Shown: positions 35,690 to 44,223 of the stretch, piece by piece
Position numbering within the stretch: position 1 is the stretch's first letter
How the letters are laid out: every line of letters starts with the position of its first letter
Origin: Corynebacterium pelargi
GTDB lineage: Bacteria; Actinomycetota; Actinomycetes; Mycobacteriales; Mycobacteriaceae
Length of the DNA: 64,000 bases
Reading direction: 5' to 3'
Assembly: GCF_014635485.1 (NCBI RefSeq)
Contig: NZ_BMCX01000004.1
Location: forward strand, 62,001-126,000
Position numbers and translations under genes: made by a program
The notes under the pieces: model-generated
Seen by the model: only the letters and a program-made list of their open reading frames with translations
Databases searched by the model: none
What the model was told of the DNA's origin: nothing

Positions 35690-37912
35690 ATGACCACCGC
35701 AGTCAGCAGACCACCCAACCACGTGGAACCTGAGCAGCTCGAACGTGACCACAGCACCTGGACATTAAAAAAGGTGCTGCTTTGGTCAGCCATCGCATTG
35801 CTCGGCGGCGTGGCCTGGGTGATGATCGCGTTTGTGCGCGGCGAAACAGTCAACGGCATCTGGTTCGTCTTCGCTGCGGTGTGCAGTTATTTCATCGCCT
35901 ACCGCTTCTACGCCAAATTCATCGAAGATAAACTCGTGCGCCCGGACGATTCCCGTGCCACACCGGCCGAATATAAAGAAGACGGCAAAGACTACATGCC
36001 CACCGATCGTCGCGTGCTCTACGGGCACCACTTCGCGGCGATCGCCGGCGCCGGCCCGCTCGTTGGCCCAGTGCTTGCCGCACAAATGGGCTTTTTGCCC
36101 GGCACCATCTGGATCATCGTGGGCGTGATCTTCGCCGGCGCCGTCCAGGATTACCTCGTCCTGCACTTCTCCATGCGCCGCGGCGGACGTTCACTTGGCC
36201 AGATGGCCAAGGATGAACTCGGCCCCATTGGTGGCTACGCAGCAATCATCGCCACCTTGGCCATCATGATCATCATCACCGCCATCTTGGCCCTCGTGGT
36301 GGTCAATGCTCTTGGTGAATCCCCCTGGGGTGTGTTCTCGGTGGGTATGACCATCCCGATCGCGCTGTTTATGGGCATCTACCTGCGCTATATCCGCCCC
36401 GGTGCCGTGATGGAAGTATCGGTGATCGGCTTCGTGCTGCTCATCGCCGCCATTATCGCCGGTGGCTATGTGGGCTCCTCGGCGTGGGGCATTGAACACC
36501 TCACCCTGGAGCGCACCACTTTGGCGTGGGCTGTGATCATCTATGGCTTCGTGGCCGCCGTATTGCCGGTGTGGCTCTTGCTCGCACCGCGCGATTACCT
36601 TTCTACCTTTATGAAGATCGGCACCATCGTCCTTCTAGCCATTGGCATCGTGGTGGTGCGCCCTGAGATCTCCGTGCCGGCAATGTCCGAATTCGCTTCG
36701 CGTTCCGACGGCCCGGTCTTTACCGGCCCGCTGTTCCCCTTCCTCTTTGTCACCATCGCCTGCGGTGCGCTCTCTGGCTTCCACGCCCTGATTGCTTCTG
36801 GCACCACACCGAAGCTGGTAGAAAAAGAGCGCCAAACCCGCTTCATTGGCTATGGCGGCATGCTCATGGAATCTTTCGTGGCCATCATGGCCTTCGTTGC
36901 GGCCTTGACGGTGGATCGCGGCATTTACTTCGCCATGAACTCCGGACCAGGCGCCACCCTCGGCACCGTCGAGGGTGCGGCCGCCTTTGTCAACTCCCTC
37001 GGGCTCACCGGCGTGAACCTCACCCCAGATCAGCTTTCCAGCACCGCAGAGGCGGTAGGGGAGCACACCATCGTCTCTCGTACCGGCGGTGCCCCCACCC
37101 TTGCCGTTGGCATGGCAGGCATCATGCACCGAATGCTGCCTGGTTTGGATCTGATGAGCTTCTGGTATCACTTCGCCATCATGTTTGAGGCTCTCTTTAT
37201 CCTCACCGCCGTGGACGCCGGCACCCGCGTTGCCCGCTTCATGCTCCAAGACACCCTGGGCAATTTCATTCCCAAATTCCAAGATTCCTCCTGGCGTTTG
37301 GGCGTGTGGATCACCACGGCAGTCATGGTTGCCGGCTGGGGCGGCATCTTGGTGTTGGGCGTGACCGATCCGCTTGGCGGCATCAACACCTTCTTCCCCC
37401 TCTTCGGTATTGCCAACCAACTGCTCGCAGCCATCGCCCTGGCCGTGTGCTTGAGCATCGCCGCGCATAAGGGCCGCGTGAAGTACCTGTGGATCATCAT
37501 CGTTCCTTTGCTTTTCGACGTCGTGGTCACCGTCGTAGGGTCCTATTACAAGATCTTTTCTTCAGACCCGAAGATCGGCTATTGGGCCAACCACTTCAAG
37601 GCCAAGGAGGCCTTGGAATCGGGAGCCCAAAGCTACGGCACCGCCAGCTCGCCTGAGGCAATCGAAGCCGTGGTGCGCAATACCTTGGTGCAGGGTTCGC
37701 TTTCCATCCTCTTTGTGGTGCTTACCCTGATCGTGGTGGGAATCTCCGCCTTGCGCACCATTCAGGCGATTCGCAAGAAGAAGATCGTGGATCACGATGA
37801 CCCTTATGTGGAGTCCCAGATCTACGCACCTGCAGACCTTGTGCCCACCCACTCCGAGCGTGAGCTTGAGAAGCAGTGGAAGCAGTACAAAGAGGCAAAG
37901 GCGAGGGCATGA
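35690..37912 (+). CDS. cstA: Carbon starvation protein CstA (pyruvate/peptide transporter family)
   Basis: A 740-residue protein with about 16-18 membrane segments and the CstA signatures GHHFAAIAGAGPLVGPVLAAQMGFLPG (residues about 110-135; core AGAGPLVGPVLA) and VQDYLVLHFSMRRGGRSLG. In E. coli and C. glutamicum, CstA-type proteins take up pyruvate when cells are starved for carbon. ATG 35690 follows AAAAGGAGGCGAAA, an excellent ribosome site. The stop overlaps the small YbdD/YjiX-type partner by ATGA. The N-terminal 40 residues are cytoplasmic and charged, longer than I expect for E. coli CstA. Confidence 0.95.
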   Translation: MTTAVSRPPNHVEPEQLERDHSTWTLKKVLLWSAIALLGGVAWVMIAFVRGETVNGIWFVFAAVCSYFIAYRFYAKFIEDKLVRPDDSRATPAEYKEDGKDYMPTDRRVLYGHHFAAIAGAGPLVGPVLAAQMGFLPGTIWIIVGVIFAGAVQDYLVLHFSMRRGGRSLGQMAKDELGPIGGYAAIIATLAIMIIITAILALVVVNALGESPWGVFSVGMTIPIALFMGIYLRYIRPGAVMEVSVIGFVLLIAAIIAGGYVGSSAWGIEHLTLERTTLAWAVIIYGFVAAVLPVWLLLAPRDYLSTFMKIGTIVLLAIGIVVVRPEISVPAMSEFASRSDGPVFTGPLFPFLFVTIACGALSGFHALIASGTTPKLVEKERQTRFIGYGGMLMESFVAIMAFVAALTVDRGIYFAMNSGPGATLGTVEGAAAFVNSLGLTGVNLTPDQLSSTAEAVGEHTIVSRTGGAPTLAVGMAGIMHRMLPGLDLMSFWYHFAIMFEALFILTAVDAGTRVARFMLQDTLGNFIPKFQDSSWRLGVWITTAVMVAGWGGILVLGVTDPLGGINTFFPLFGIANQLLAAIALAVCLSIAAHKGRVKYLWIIIVPLLFDVVVTVVGSYYKIFSSDPKIGYWANHFKAKEALESGAQSYGTASSPEAIEAVVRNTLVQGSLSILFVVLTLIVVGISALRTIQAIRKKKIVDHDDPYVESQIYAPADLVPTHSERELEKQWKQYKEAKARA

Positions 37913-38070
37913 TCAAGTTCCTCAAAGGCGTGATGGGTGCAGATAAATACGAGCGCTATGTGGAATTCCACGAGCGTTCCGGTTGCACCCACGCGCCGAT
38001 GAGCCGCAAAGAGTTCTGGCGCGAGCACTACAAGGAACAAGACCGCAACCCAGGGGCGAGGTGTTGTTAG
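37909..38070 (+). CDS. YbdD/YjiX-family small protein (CstA partner)
   Basis: A 53-residue protein of the DUF466 family: FLKGVMGADKYERYVEFHERSGCTHAP (motif region), SRKEFWREHYK and a Cys-Cys C-terminus. Such proteins follow cstA or btsT genes and are needed for pyruvate uptake in E. coli. The ATG overlaps the cstA stop by four bases, so equal synthesis is likely. The upstream in-frame ATG inside cstA is rejected. Confidence 0.9.
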   Translation: MIKFLKGVMGADKYERYVEFHERSGCTHAPMSRKEFWREHYKEQDRNPGARCC

Positions 38071-38109
38071 GGGTAATCTAATTGCGAAAAACTACGCAAG
38101 GAGCATGAC

Positions 38110-39684
38110 ATGGTCGAAGCCCACCCGGTGCTAACAATTTTGCCACCGATCATCGCCATTACCTTGGCGATCATTACCCGCAAGGTGCTATTAAGCCTTG
38201 GCCTCGGCATCATTGCCGCCGGCATCCTGCTGGCCGACTTTGCCCCGGGGGCTTCGATTGCCAATGTATGGAATGCTTTTGCCGCCAACTTCTATAGCGA
38301 AGGCGAAATCAATACGGGCTCCATCTACATCATGGTGTTCCTCTTGCTCCTTGGCGTGATCACCGCCTTGATCTTGATGAGCGGCGGCTCTGCCGCCTTC
38401 TCGCAGTGGGCTGCTTCAAAGATCAAAAGCCGCAGAGGCGCCCAGGGCCTTGCAGTGCTGTTGGGCATCGCCATCTTCATTGATGATTACTTCAATGCAC
38501 TTGCCGTGGGCCAGATTGCCAAGCCCGTGACCGATAAATACAAGGTGGCCCGCGCCAAGCTTGCTTACGTGATCGACTCCACCTCTGCTCCGGTGGCGGT
38601 GCTGGCACCCTTTTCCTCTTGGGGTGCATCCATCATCGGCCTGCTCGCCCCGGTGGTAGCGGCCTCGGCCTACACCGGAAGCCCCATGCAGGCCTTCCTC
38701 AGCGCCGCTGCAGCCAACTACTACGCCATTGGTGCTGTGATCTTCGTGCTGCTGGTGGTGTTCTTCCAAATCGATATCGGTTCCATGCGCCGCGAGGAAT
38801 ACCGCGCCATTGCCAAGGGCGAAACCTTCTCTGCAGAAGACGAGATCCCCGGCGAGCTCTCCGAGGATCTGCCGGTGCATGATCCAGGCAAGATCCGCGC
38901 CCTCGTCATTCCCTTCATCGTCCTCGTCGTAGGCGTGGTGGGTGCAATGATGATCACCGGTGGCCTTGAAGGCGGCTCCTGGTCTTTGCTGGACATGTTT
39001 GCCAACACCAAGGTCAATGAGTCGCTGATCATCGGCGGCACCTTGGGCACCATCGCGGCACTGGCCTGCTATATCGCCGTGACCCGCAACAACCCCGATT
39101 TCCATGCAGGTGTGCTCGGACGTGGCGTTGCAGGTGGCGCAAAGTCCATGATGCCCGCCATCGCCATCCTGCTGCTGGCATGGACCTTGGGCAGCCTCAT
39201 CGGAGAACTCGGCACCGGCAACTACCTGGCCTCCCTGGTACAGGGGGCAAATGTTTCGGTGAACTGGCTGATTCCTCTGATGTTCCTCATCGCAGGCTTC
39301 ATGGCCTTTTCCACGGGCACATCCTGGGGCTCCTTCGGCCTGCTTATTCCCATCGCAGGTGAGATCATGGTCTCGCTGAATGAGCCGGACTTCCTCGTAC
39401 CGGCCATCGGTGCCGTGCTCGCAGGCGCGGTGCTGGGCGATCACTGCTCGCCGATTTCCGATACCACCATCTTGTCGTCCACCGGTGCTGGCTGCTCGCA
39501 CATTGTTCACGTGGCAACCCAGTTGCCCTACGCACTCATTGGCGGCACGGCGGCACTGCTTGGTTATGTCACGCTGGCGATCACCACCTCTGCGGGCATT
39601 GGGCTCATCGTCACCCTGCTGAGCCTGCTGGCCTTCGCGCTGATTGCCAATAAGATGACCACCACGCTGGAGCATTCCGCTTGA
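38110..39684 (+). CDS. NhaC-family Na+/H+ antiporter
   Basis: A 524-residue NhaC-type antiporter with about 12 helices. Recognisable stretches are IFIDDYFNALAVGQI near residue 125, VIDSTSAPVAVLAPFSSWG near residue 155, GTSWGSFGLLIPIA near residue 398 and GAVLGDHCSPISDTTILSSTGA near residue 440, the ion-site region of the family. Related proteins exchange sodium for protons or for organic acids such as malate/lactate. An AAGGAG ribosome site precedes the ATG. Placed 39 bases after the cstA partner, it may share the transcript. The stop overlaps the next gene in a TTGA junction. Confidence 0.88.
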   Translation: MVEAHPVLTILPPIIAITLAIITRKVLLSLGLGIIAAGILLADFAPGASIANVWNAFAANFYSEGEINTGSIYIMVFLLLLGVITALILMSGGSAAFSQWAASKIKSRRGAQGLAVLLGIAIFIDDYFNALAVGQIAKPVTDKYKVARAKLAYVIDSTSAPVAVLAPFSSWGASIIGLLAPVVAASAYTGSPMQAFLSAAAANYYAIGAVIFVLLVVFFQIDIGSMRREEYRAIAKGETFSAEDEIPGELSEDLPVHDPGKIRALVIPFIVLVVGVVGAMMITGGLEGGSWSLLDMFANTKVNESLIIGGTLGTIAALACYIAVTRNNPDFHAGVLGRGVAGGAKSMMPAIAILLLAWTLGSLIGELGTGNYLASLVQGANVSVNWLIPLMFLIAGFMAFSTGTSWGSFGLLIPIAGEIMVSLNEPDFLVPAIGAVLAGAVLGDHCSPISDTTILSSTGAGCSHIVHVATQLPYALIGGTAALLGYVTLAITTSAGIGLIVTLLSLLAFALIANKMTTTLEHSA

Positions 39685-40283
39685 GTGCTCGTGCGTGGCT
39701 GATCGCGGCGGCCATAGCCTATAACTCCTGGATACTAGGCCCGCTGCTCAACCCAGCGCTCGATGCGCCCTTGGTAAGCGAACTCGCCGCCACCGGCCAA
39801 CCTTGGGCATGGGTGTTCCGGGCGGGTGATCTGCTCGCGGTGTTGTTGCTGCTTCCCACCGTGCGCAAGGGCCATGTATTTTGGTGGCTCTTTTTGCTCT
39901 CCACCGCGGTTGAAGCAACATTCCCGCTGCACTGCGTATCCCAATTCACCTCTGATGAACTACTCAGAAGCGCTGCGTGCATGACGCCGAGCGCCTGGGC
40001 CCATGAGGTGAGTTCTACGTCCGCAGGCATCGGATCAATCGCCACCGTGATCTTCGCGTGGCGCGCCGGGCACAAAGGCACGCTCTTGGGCGCTCTCCAC
40101 GTTATTGCGGTGCTGGCGCTCACTGCGGCGATTGTGCTTCAGCTTCCCGGCACTTTCGAATTACAGCGCGTATCCATCATGGCGCTGAGCCTGTGGTGGA
40201 TCTTCGCGTATGAGCGCCGCGATGGCTTCGGGCCGATCAAGCATCAAGCGGTGCGATCCTTTCATAGGCACAAAAAGCGCTGA
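39681..40283 (+). CDS. DUF998-like multi-pass membrane protein
   Basis: A 200-residue protein with about six helices. The start SARAWLIAAAIAYNSWILGPLLNPALD, with ELAATGQPWAWVFRAGD following, resembles DUF998 membrane proteins. There are two Cys in an outer loop (HCVSQF, AACMTP) that could form a disulfide. TTG 39681 overlaps the antiporter stop. Function unknown. The last 123 bases overlap the convergent hydrolase gene, the longest overlap in the window, so one of the two C-termini may be misjudged. Confidence 0.72.
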   Translation: MSARAWLIAAAIAYNSWILGPLLNPALDAPLVSELAATGQPWAWVFRAGDLLAVLLLLPTVRKGHVFWWLFLLSTAVEATFPLHCVSQFTSDELLRSAACMTPSAWAHEVSSTSAGIGSIATVIFAWRAGHKGTLLGALHVIAVLALTAAIVLQLPGTFELQRVSIMALSLWWIFAYERRDGFGPIKHQAVRSFHRHKKR

Positions 40284-40844
40284 TAATTGCTGGGCTTGGC
40301 GGCGAAGTTTCCGCACCCAGCGCCCCGGCCTGCAAGCGTATGCGGCAATCACCACGGTTCGGGTGCGTAATGGGTGGCTGCGCTGTATCTCGCGCAACTC
40401 ATTGGCCCAAAAGGAATAGCATCGCCACTCCTGCACGATTGCGCGCAAGGTTGCATGGGGGATGAGTTTTTCAATAGGTATGCGCAAGCAGGCTTTTCGA
40501 CGCTCCTCGTAGCTCCCATCCACCAAGATCAATCGAGTAAAGCGTTCGGGGTGCAGGCGGCAGGCGGCTTCGCCGATAAACGAAGCCATCGAGTGCGCCA
40601 CCAATTGAGCCTGGTCGATGTCGCGATCATCCATGAACTCAATGACCCGATTGACCTGGCCTTCGAGTGAGAGGGGAGAGTGGCTGTCGAGTCTGTCTGT
40701 GGCATATGCATTGGGAACGTGAGCCTTGACGTTGTTCCAGGCGCTAGCGGGAATTCCAAGCCCTGGCAGCAGGATGGTTGGCAGTGTGAGCACAACTTCA
40801 TCTTTGCATGCGGTTGGCAGGGGATTCACTAGCAATGTTTGCAA
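40161..40844 (-). CDS. Alpha/beta-hydrolase with atypical nucleophile elbow
   Basis: About 227 residues of an alpha/beta-hydrolase: TILLPGLGIPASAWNNV is the oxyanion region, LVAHSMASFIGEAACRLHPERFTRLILVDGS (core HSMAS near residue 84) is the nucleophile elbow with Ala in place of both usual glycines, and GSHRLMLDRPEAIAALI supplies the C-terminal His. It belongs to the same broad group as small esterases and MhpC-like enzymes; substrate unknown. The exact start is uncertain, since GTG codons near residue 18 are also possible. Transcribed in the same direction as the TetR gene lying 28 bases upstream. Confidence 0.75.
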   Translation of the reverse strand: MQTLLVNPLPTACKDEVVLTLPTILLPGLGIPASAWNNVKAHVPNAYATDRLDSHSPLSLEGQVNRVIEFMDDRDIDQAQLVAHSMASFIGEAACRLHPERFTRLILVDGSYEERRKACLRIPIEKLIPHATLRAIVQEWRCYSFWANELREIQRSHPLRTRTVVIAAYACRPGRWVRKLRRQAQQLSALFVPMKGSHRLMLDRPEAIAALIREDPPQAQRHDGYAL

Positions 40845-40872
40845 AAGGCGTATTCGGTGTCAGCGCATTGCT

Positions 40873-41442
40873 TTATTCGATGGTTTCAGTGTCGTTGTTT
40901 GTTGCCATGAGCATGAGCAAATCGAGGGCGGGTTTTGCCTGCTCTTGAGTGATTTGATTGCTGGCCATCGCTGCTGCGATTCCGTCGGCTGCCCGCTCGA
41001 TGACGATGCTTTTCGCGGGATCCAGACGATCCTGGGCAACTTGATCTGACCACCATTTATTGTCTTCATCGACCAGTTTTCGGATGGCGGCATCCGAGGT
41101 TACTCCGATCCAGGGCAAAGTAGGCCCGCAGAGACCGTTGATGGTTGGCCCTTCAATGAGGAGTGTTCGAAGATATGCGCGTAAAAATCTACCTTCGGCC
41201 GGCTCATCCATTGCAATGTGCGAGGCTACTTTCGCCCGGAATTGAACGATCATGTCTTCAACGACGGCGTGGAACAGTTGATCTTTCGAGGGGAAATGGT
41301 GGAGCAGTCCGCTTTTGGAAATTCCGACGGCCTTGGCAATGTCACTTAATGAAACATCGGTGCCATTGATCGAAATAAGCCACCCGGTACGATCCAAGAT
41401 CCTACGGCGAGTGGCTTGAGCTTCATCATCTCGCATCGTCAT
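40873..41442 (-). CDS. TetR-family transcriptional regulator
   Basis: A 189-residue regulator with an N-terminal HTH (LSDIAKAVGISKSGLLHHF, residues about 33-52, followed by PSKDQLFHAVVED) and a divergent ligand-binding C-terminal domain. The start is ATG 41442 or 41436; the 70-residue extension upstream is rejected because it runs antisense into the protease gene. An imperfect inverted repeat, ATCATC..GCAT to ATGC..GATGAT, spans 41425-41454 across the start and could be an autoregulatory site. It lies between the hydrolase and the two intramembrane-protease genes, all in one direction, and is the obvious candidate regulator of that cluster. Confidence 0.85.
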   Translation of the reverse strand: MTMRDDEAQATRRRILDRTGWLISINGTDVSLSDIAKAVGISKSGLLHHFPSKDQLFHAVVEDMIVQFRAKVASHIAMDEPAEGRFLRAYLRTLLIEGPTINGLCGPTLPWIGVTSDAAIRKLVDEDNKWWSDQVAQDRLDPAKSIVIERAADGIAAAMASNQITQEQAKPALDLLMLMATNNDTETIE

Positions 41443-41462
41443 GTATGCGATGATACCGGGTG

Positions 41463-42323
41463 TTATCGGGCCGTTTTGCGAAGCTTGCTCAGCAGGAACG
41501 CGATGATGACGACTCCCACGAAGGTGGTCACAATCGAACCTTCGAACCCGAATGAGCCGCCAGAGATAAGCTCGGACCCCTTCGGTGCTGAAGCAAATAA
41601 AGAACCTGGAGTGGTGTTGCCCGATACTAGTGATCCGAAAATGAAGCCTTGGCTGAAGTTCCACATACCGTGAGCTAAACCGGTAAGCAGCAGATTGCCC
41701 GTCTTGATGTAAATCAAGCTGAACACAATTGAGGCAACAAGGAGATTCAGAATTGGCATGAGGGTCATACCGGGGTTGAGTCCGTGAAAAAGGGTGAAGA
41801 GCAACGAGGTGACAATTACCGACCAGGTATTACCCATGACCTTTGAAAAATGTGGCATGAGGTATGCGCGATAAATGAGTTCCTCCCAGGTGCCTTGAAA
41901 AGCGAAGAACACCACCCCGGTAACCAGGGCACCAACCATTGAGGTATCGAAGACATATGTAGTGCGGGTGCCGCCGAGCACGTTGATGATCAGACCTACC
42001 GCGCTGAGGGCAAGGATTCCCCAGACTGCGCCGGTGATGGCCCTGCTTGCCCAGTGCTGCTTCTTGATTCCAAGGTCGCCAAAGGAAATCCCTGAAGTTT
42101 TGGCCATGAGCCATGATCCGAGGGTGACGGCAGCGATCATGCCCACGGCGCCTGCAGGAGAAATGAGCTGTTCTGGGTCGCTGCCTATAAGTGGAGCGAG
42201 CCCATACTGGAACACGCCTGGGATGATCAGGAGTACGACGAGCGCAACGAGAATCGGTAGCGCGATAAGTTTCTTCTTGGTGTCTGAGGGTATTGCTGCT
42301 ACGTGCTGCTGGTAGGTGTTCAA
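41463..42323 (-). CDS. CPBP-family intramembrane metalloprotease
   Basis: A 286-residue membrane protein with about eight helices and all CPBP (Abi, CAAX-protease/bacteriocin-processing) motifs: EELIYR at 147-152, FTLFH at 176-180 and HGMWN at 218-222. The two Glu and two His are the expected zinc ligands and catalytic residues, so it looks active. Family members process or degrade membrane peptides, and some give bacteriocin immunity. AGAAAGG precedes ATG 42323. It is followed by tetR (21 bases) and preceded by a second, unrelated intramembrane protease gene 48 bases upstream. Confidence 0.87.
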   Translation of the reverse strand: MNTYQQHVAAIPSDTKKKLIALPILVALVVLLIIPGVFQYGLAPLIGSDPEQLISPAGAVGMIAAVTLGSWLMAKTSGISFGDLGIKKQHWASRAITGAVWGILALSAVGLIINVLGGTRTTYVFDTSMVGALVTGVVFFAFQGTWEELIYRAYLMPHFSKVMGNTWSVIVTSLLFTLFHGLNPGMTLMPILNLLVASIVFSLIYIKTGNLLLTGLAHGMWNFSQGFIFGSLVSGNTTPGSLFASAPKGSELISGGSFGFEGSIVTTFVGVVIIAFLLSKLRKTAR

Positions 42324-42371
42324 GGAAAGAACCTTTCTGGGATCAAGCGAAAAAATTAGAGCTCAAAGCTA

Positions 42372-43274
42372 CTAGGGCTGCGGGTTGGGGCTGCTCATCG
42401 GTTGAGGTGTTCTTGCTGCATTGCTGTCCATCGGGTCGTCGGAAAGCGTTCGGGCTTTTCTCAAGGATTTCCAGAAAAGCACTAGGCACACGAAGGCTCC
42501 GAAGGGGACGATGAAGAAAGCTTTTATCAGCGGGAAGATGCCGTCAGCTTGCAAATTGAAAGCGAAGTGGAGCAAAAATCCGAACAGCGGCCATGCCAAG
42601 GCATTGGCAACGCGTTTGGCGGTAGACATGTGAGGCGAAAATAGGGCAACGGAGATGCCATATCCGGCTAGCGCGGTGAAAACCACGTGCGCCCCGGGGC
42701 CGATCAATAATCTCGCTGCCCAGGCGGTAATTGCCCCTTCTGCATCTGAGTTGAGGTTTGACATGGCTTGGGTGGTGGCGTTGATGACGTTTTCGAAGAG
42801 TTCGAAACCGAGTCCGACAAGACCACCAATAATCAGGCCTGACCACGGTTGATTCCAAACCGAAGAAGCGGCAATGAGGATCAGGGCGGTGAGCAAACAT
42901 TTGCCCAGTTCTTCGGGATACCCGCCTGTGAGAGAAAAACGAATGGTATCGATACCGGATGCAGTGGCGATACTGTGAATTGCAGGCGCAAGGGTACTGG
43001 CAAACCACAGAGTGCCTAATCCGCCCGCGATGAAGGCGAGAAATGAATATCGGAATCCTCCAGCCCAGAGTCGGGAACGCCGCAATAGGGCCGCGATCAG
43101 GAAATAGAAAAGGAAGATTCCCGCGAATCCGGCAAGGGTGAGAGCCGGACTCAGTGTGAATAAAAGGCTGAAGGCGTTGCGGTACGCATAGGCCCCAGCG
43201 ATAGTGATCGCAATGGTTAACAGAAGGGCAAGCCGACGGATCCGCATGTCGTTGAGCATGGTTTCTACTTTCAA
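42372..43274 (-). CDS. PrsW-family intramembrane metalloprotease
   Basis: A 300-residue polytopic protein with PrsW-type motifs: YPEELGK (EE at 121-122, K125), FELFEN at 157-162, His196 in GAHVVFTALAG, and LLHFAFNL near residue 248. PrsW proteases cut anti-sigma factors or other single-pass proteins within the membrane. The C-terminal 30 residues are soluble and Pro/Ser-rich. The start overlaps the upstream single-pass protein gene by ATGA, making that protein a natural candidate substrate or regulator. Followed by the CPBP gene. Confidence 0.8.
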   Translation of the reverse strand: MKVETMLNDMRIRRLALLLTIAITIAGAYAYRNAFSLLFTLSPALTLAGFAGIFLFYFLIAALLRRSRLWAGGFRYSFLAFIAGGLGTLWFASTLAPAIHSIATASGIDTIRFSLTGGYPEELGKCLLTALILIAASSVWNQPWSGLIIGGLVGLGFELFENVINATTQAMSNLNSDAEGAITAWAARLLIGPGAHVVFTALAGYGISVALFSPHMSTAKRVANALAWPLFGFLLHFAFNLQADGIFPLIKAFFIVPFGAFVCLVLFWKSLRKARTLSDDPMDSNAARTPQPMSSPNPQP

Positions 43275-43879
43275 AATTCTGAGTGTTGGATGACGTCGGA
43301 GCTCACTTCCTGCACGTCTGTCGGGTTTCCGCGCAAAACCATTACGGAAAGAGGGGCAGATTCTCCCCGACTCAACTTCTCAGTGCTCTCGGCAGATGCG
43401 AATGCAAGAGATATGAGGCGATCAGGCGTGCCGGCTTCTGTGGGTTCGTCCCAGGGTTTTGCAACGAGAATCTCTCCGCCGTCCGGTAGAGGCTGAGAGC
43501 TCAATTCTCTTGCCTCGATGTTGTGGTAGATGGTTTTTCTTATGGCCCGCGCGGTGGCGATAGACGGATCTTTCACATCATTGCCGTGATAGAAGGTCAT
43601 GGATACGCCATTGCATTTGTAGTGTTGAGCGCCAATTGTGAGCGACGGTACTGTTTCGCAAGACACCTCGGTGGGGTGGTAGATCGCGGCTTGCTCGACC
43701 TCGTCGATATCGGCAATGCGTATCTCTGTCTGAGGATGTGCCGCGGGGTCGTCTGCAGTTGTTTCACCAATCGCTACCTCGGCGATCAGCGGTACGGCAG
43801 TCAGGAAAGCGCCTAAGCCGATAGTCAGCATGAAAGGCCTCAACAAACTGCCTTTTTCCGTGGGTTGATGGAGTTTCAC
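43271..43879 (-). CDS. Single-pass exported protein, first gene of the protease cluster
   Basis: About 202 residues: a short basic N-terminus, one hydrophobic segment (FMLTIGLGAFLTAVPLIAEVAIG, residues about 16-38; core GLGAFLTAVPLIAEV) and an extracytoplasmic domain of about 160 residues with two Cys (SCETV, YKCNG) spaced for a disulfide. I recognise no family. GTG 43879 is chosen because the frame upstream is basic, Pro-rich and reaches into the tRNA terminator. The topology (one helix, large outer domain) and the ATGA overlap with prsW suggest that it is cleaved by, or regulates, PrsW; this is inference. Confidence 0.65.
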   Translation of the reverse strand: MKLHQPTEKGSLLRPFMLTIGLGAFLTAVPLIAEVAIGETTADDPAAHPQTEIRIADIDEVEQAAIYHPTEVSCETVPSLTIGAQHYKCNGVSMTFYHGNDVKDPSIATARAIRKTIYHNIEARELSSQPLPDGGEILVAKPWDEPTEAGTPDRLISLAFASAESTEKLSRGESAPLSVMVLRGNPTDVQEVSSDVIQHSEF

Positions 43880-43943
43880 AAAACTATGTCCGTTCCGAAA
43901 TTCGTGTCCTAGTGCCCTGATCGGGTGGTATAAGAAACACTTT

Positions 43944-43961
43944 ACCGTACGATCGGTCGGT
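43944..43961. promoter_or_regulatory. 18-bp palindromic candidate TetR operator
   Basis: ACCGTACGATCGGTCGGT has dyad symmetry at 14 of 18 positions (ACCG-NN-CGATCG-NN-CGGT). On the minus strand it is followed 16 bases later by TTATAC, a good -10 box, so it would overlap the -35 region of a promoter for the 43879-41463 operon. Size and symmetry are typical of TetR-family operators; the TetR gene at 40873-41442 is the likely partner. Confidence 0.5.
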
Positions 43962-44050
43962 GAGTTTAATAGATGGATCCGTAGAGCGCACGTTGTTGCT
44001 GGTGTCAGGGCCTTCGAAAGGAGCGGCTGTGGTGTCGGAATGCCTGGAAA

Positions 44051-44078
44051 ATAAAAAAGAGGCGCCATGTGGCGCCTC
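44051..44078 (-). terminator. Terminator of the tRNA-Gly gene
   Basis: On the minus strand, GAGGCGCC-ACAT-GGCGCCTC forms a perfect 8-bp stem with a four-base loop, followed by TTTTTTAT. It lies 11 bases past the tRNA 3' end and separates it from the protease cluster promoter. Confidence 0.9.
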
Positions 44079-44088
44079 GATGTCAAAG

Positions 44089-44162
44089 TGGAGCCGGCGA
44101 CGAGAATCGAACTCGCGCTCTCAGCTTGGGAAGCTGATGTTCTGCCATTAAACTACGCCGGC
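44089..44162 (-). tRNA. tRNA-Gly (anticodon CCC)
   Basis: On the minus strand a 74-base cloverleaf including encoded CCA. Acceptor stem GCCGGCG pairs with CGCCGGC; the D arm is GTTTAATGGCAGAAC; anticodon stem TCAGC/GCTGA encloses TTCCCAA with anticodon CCC; the T arm is GCGAG-TTCGATT-CTCGT with a G-U end pair. It reads GGG glycine codons. Confidence 0.96.
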
Positions 44163-44223
44163 GCTGGGTTCACTTTAGCACTTCGAGGTGAGACTCTGAT
44201 AACCCTGCACTACACTGCAAATC

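Noticed and set aside
44089-44162. tRNA-Gly as an attachment site for an integrated island covering the protease cluster
   Set aside because: I found no direct repeat of the tRNA 3' end at the far side (near 40 kb) and no integrase gene, so an island boundary is not supported.
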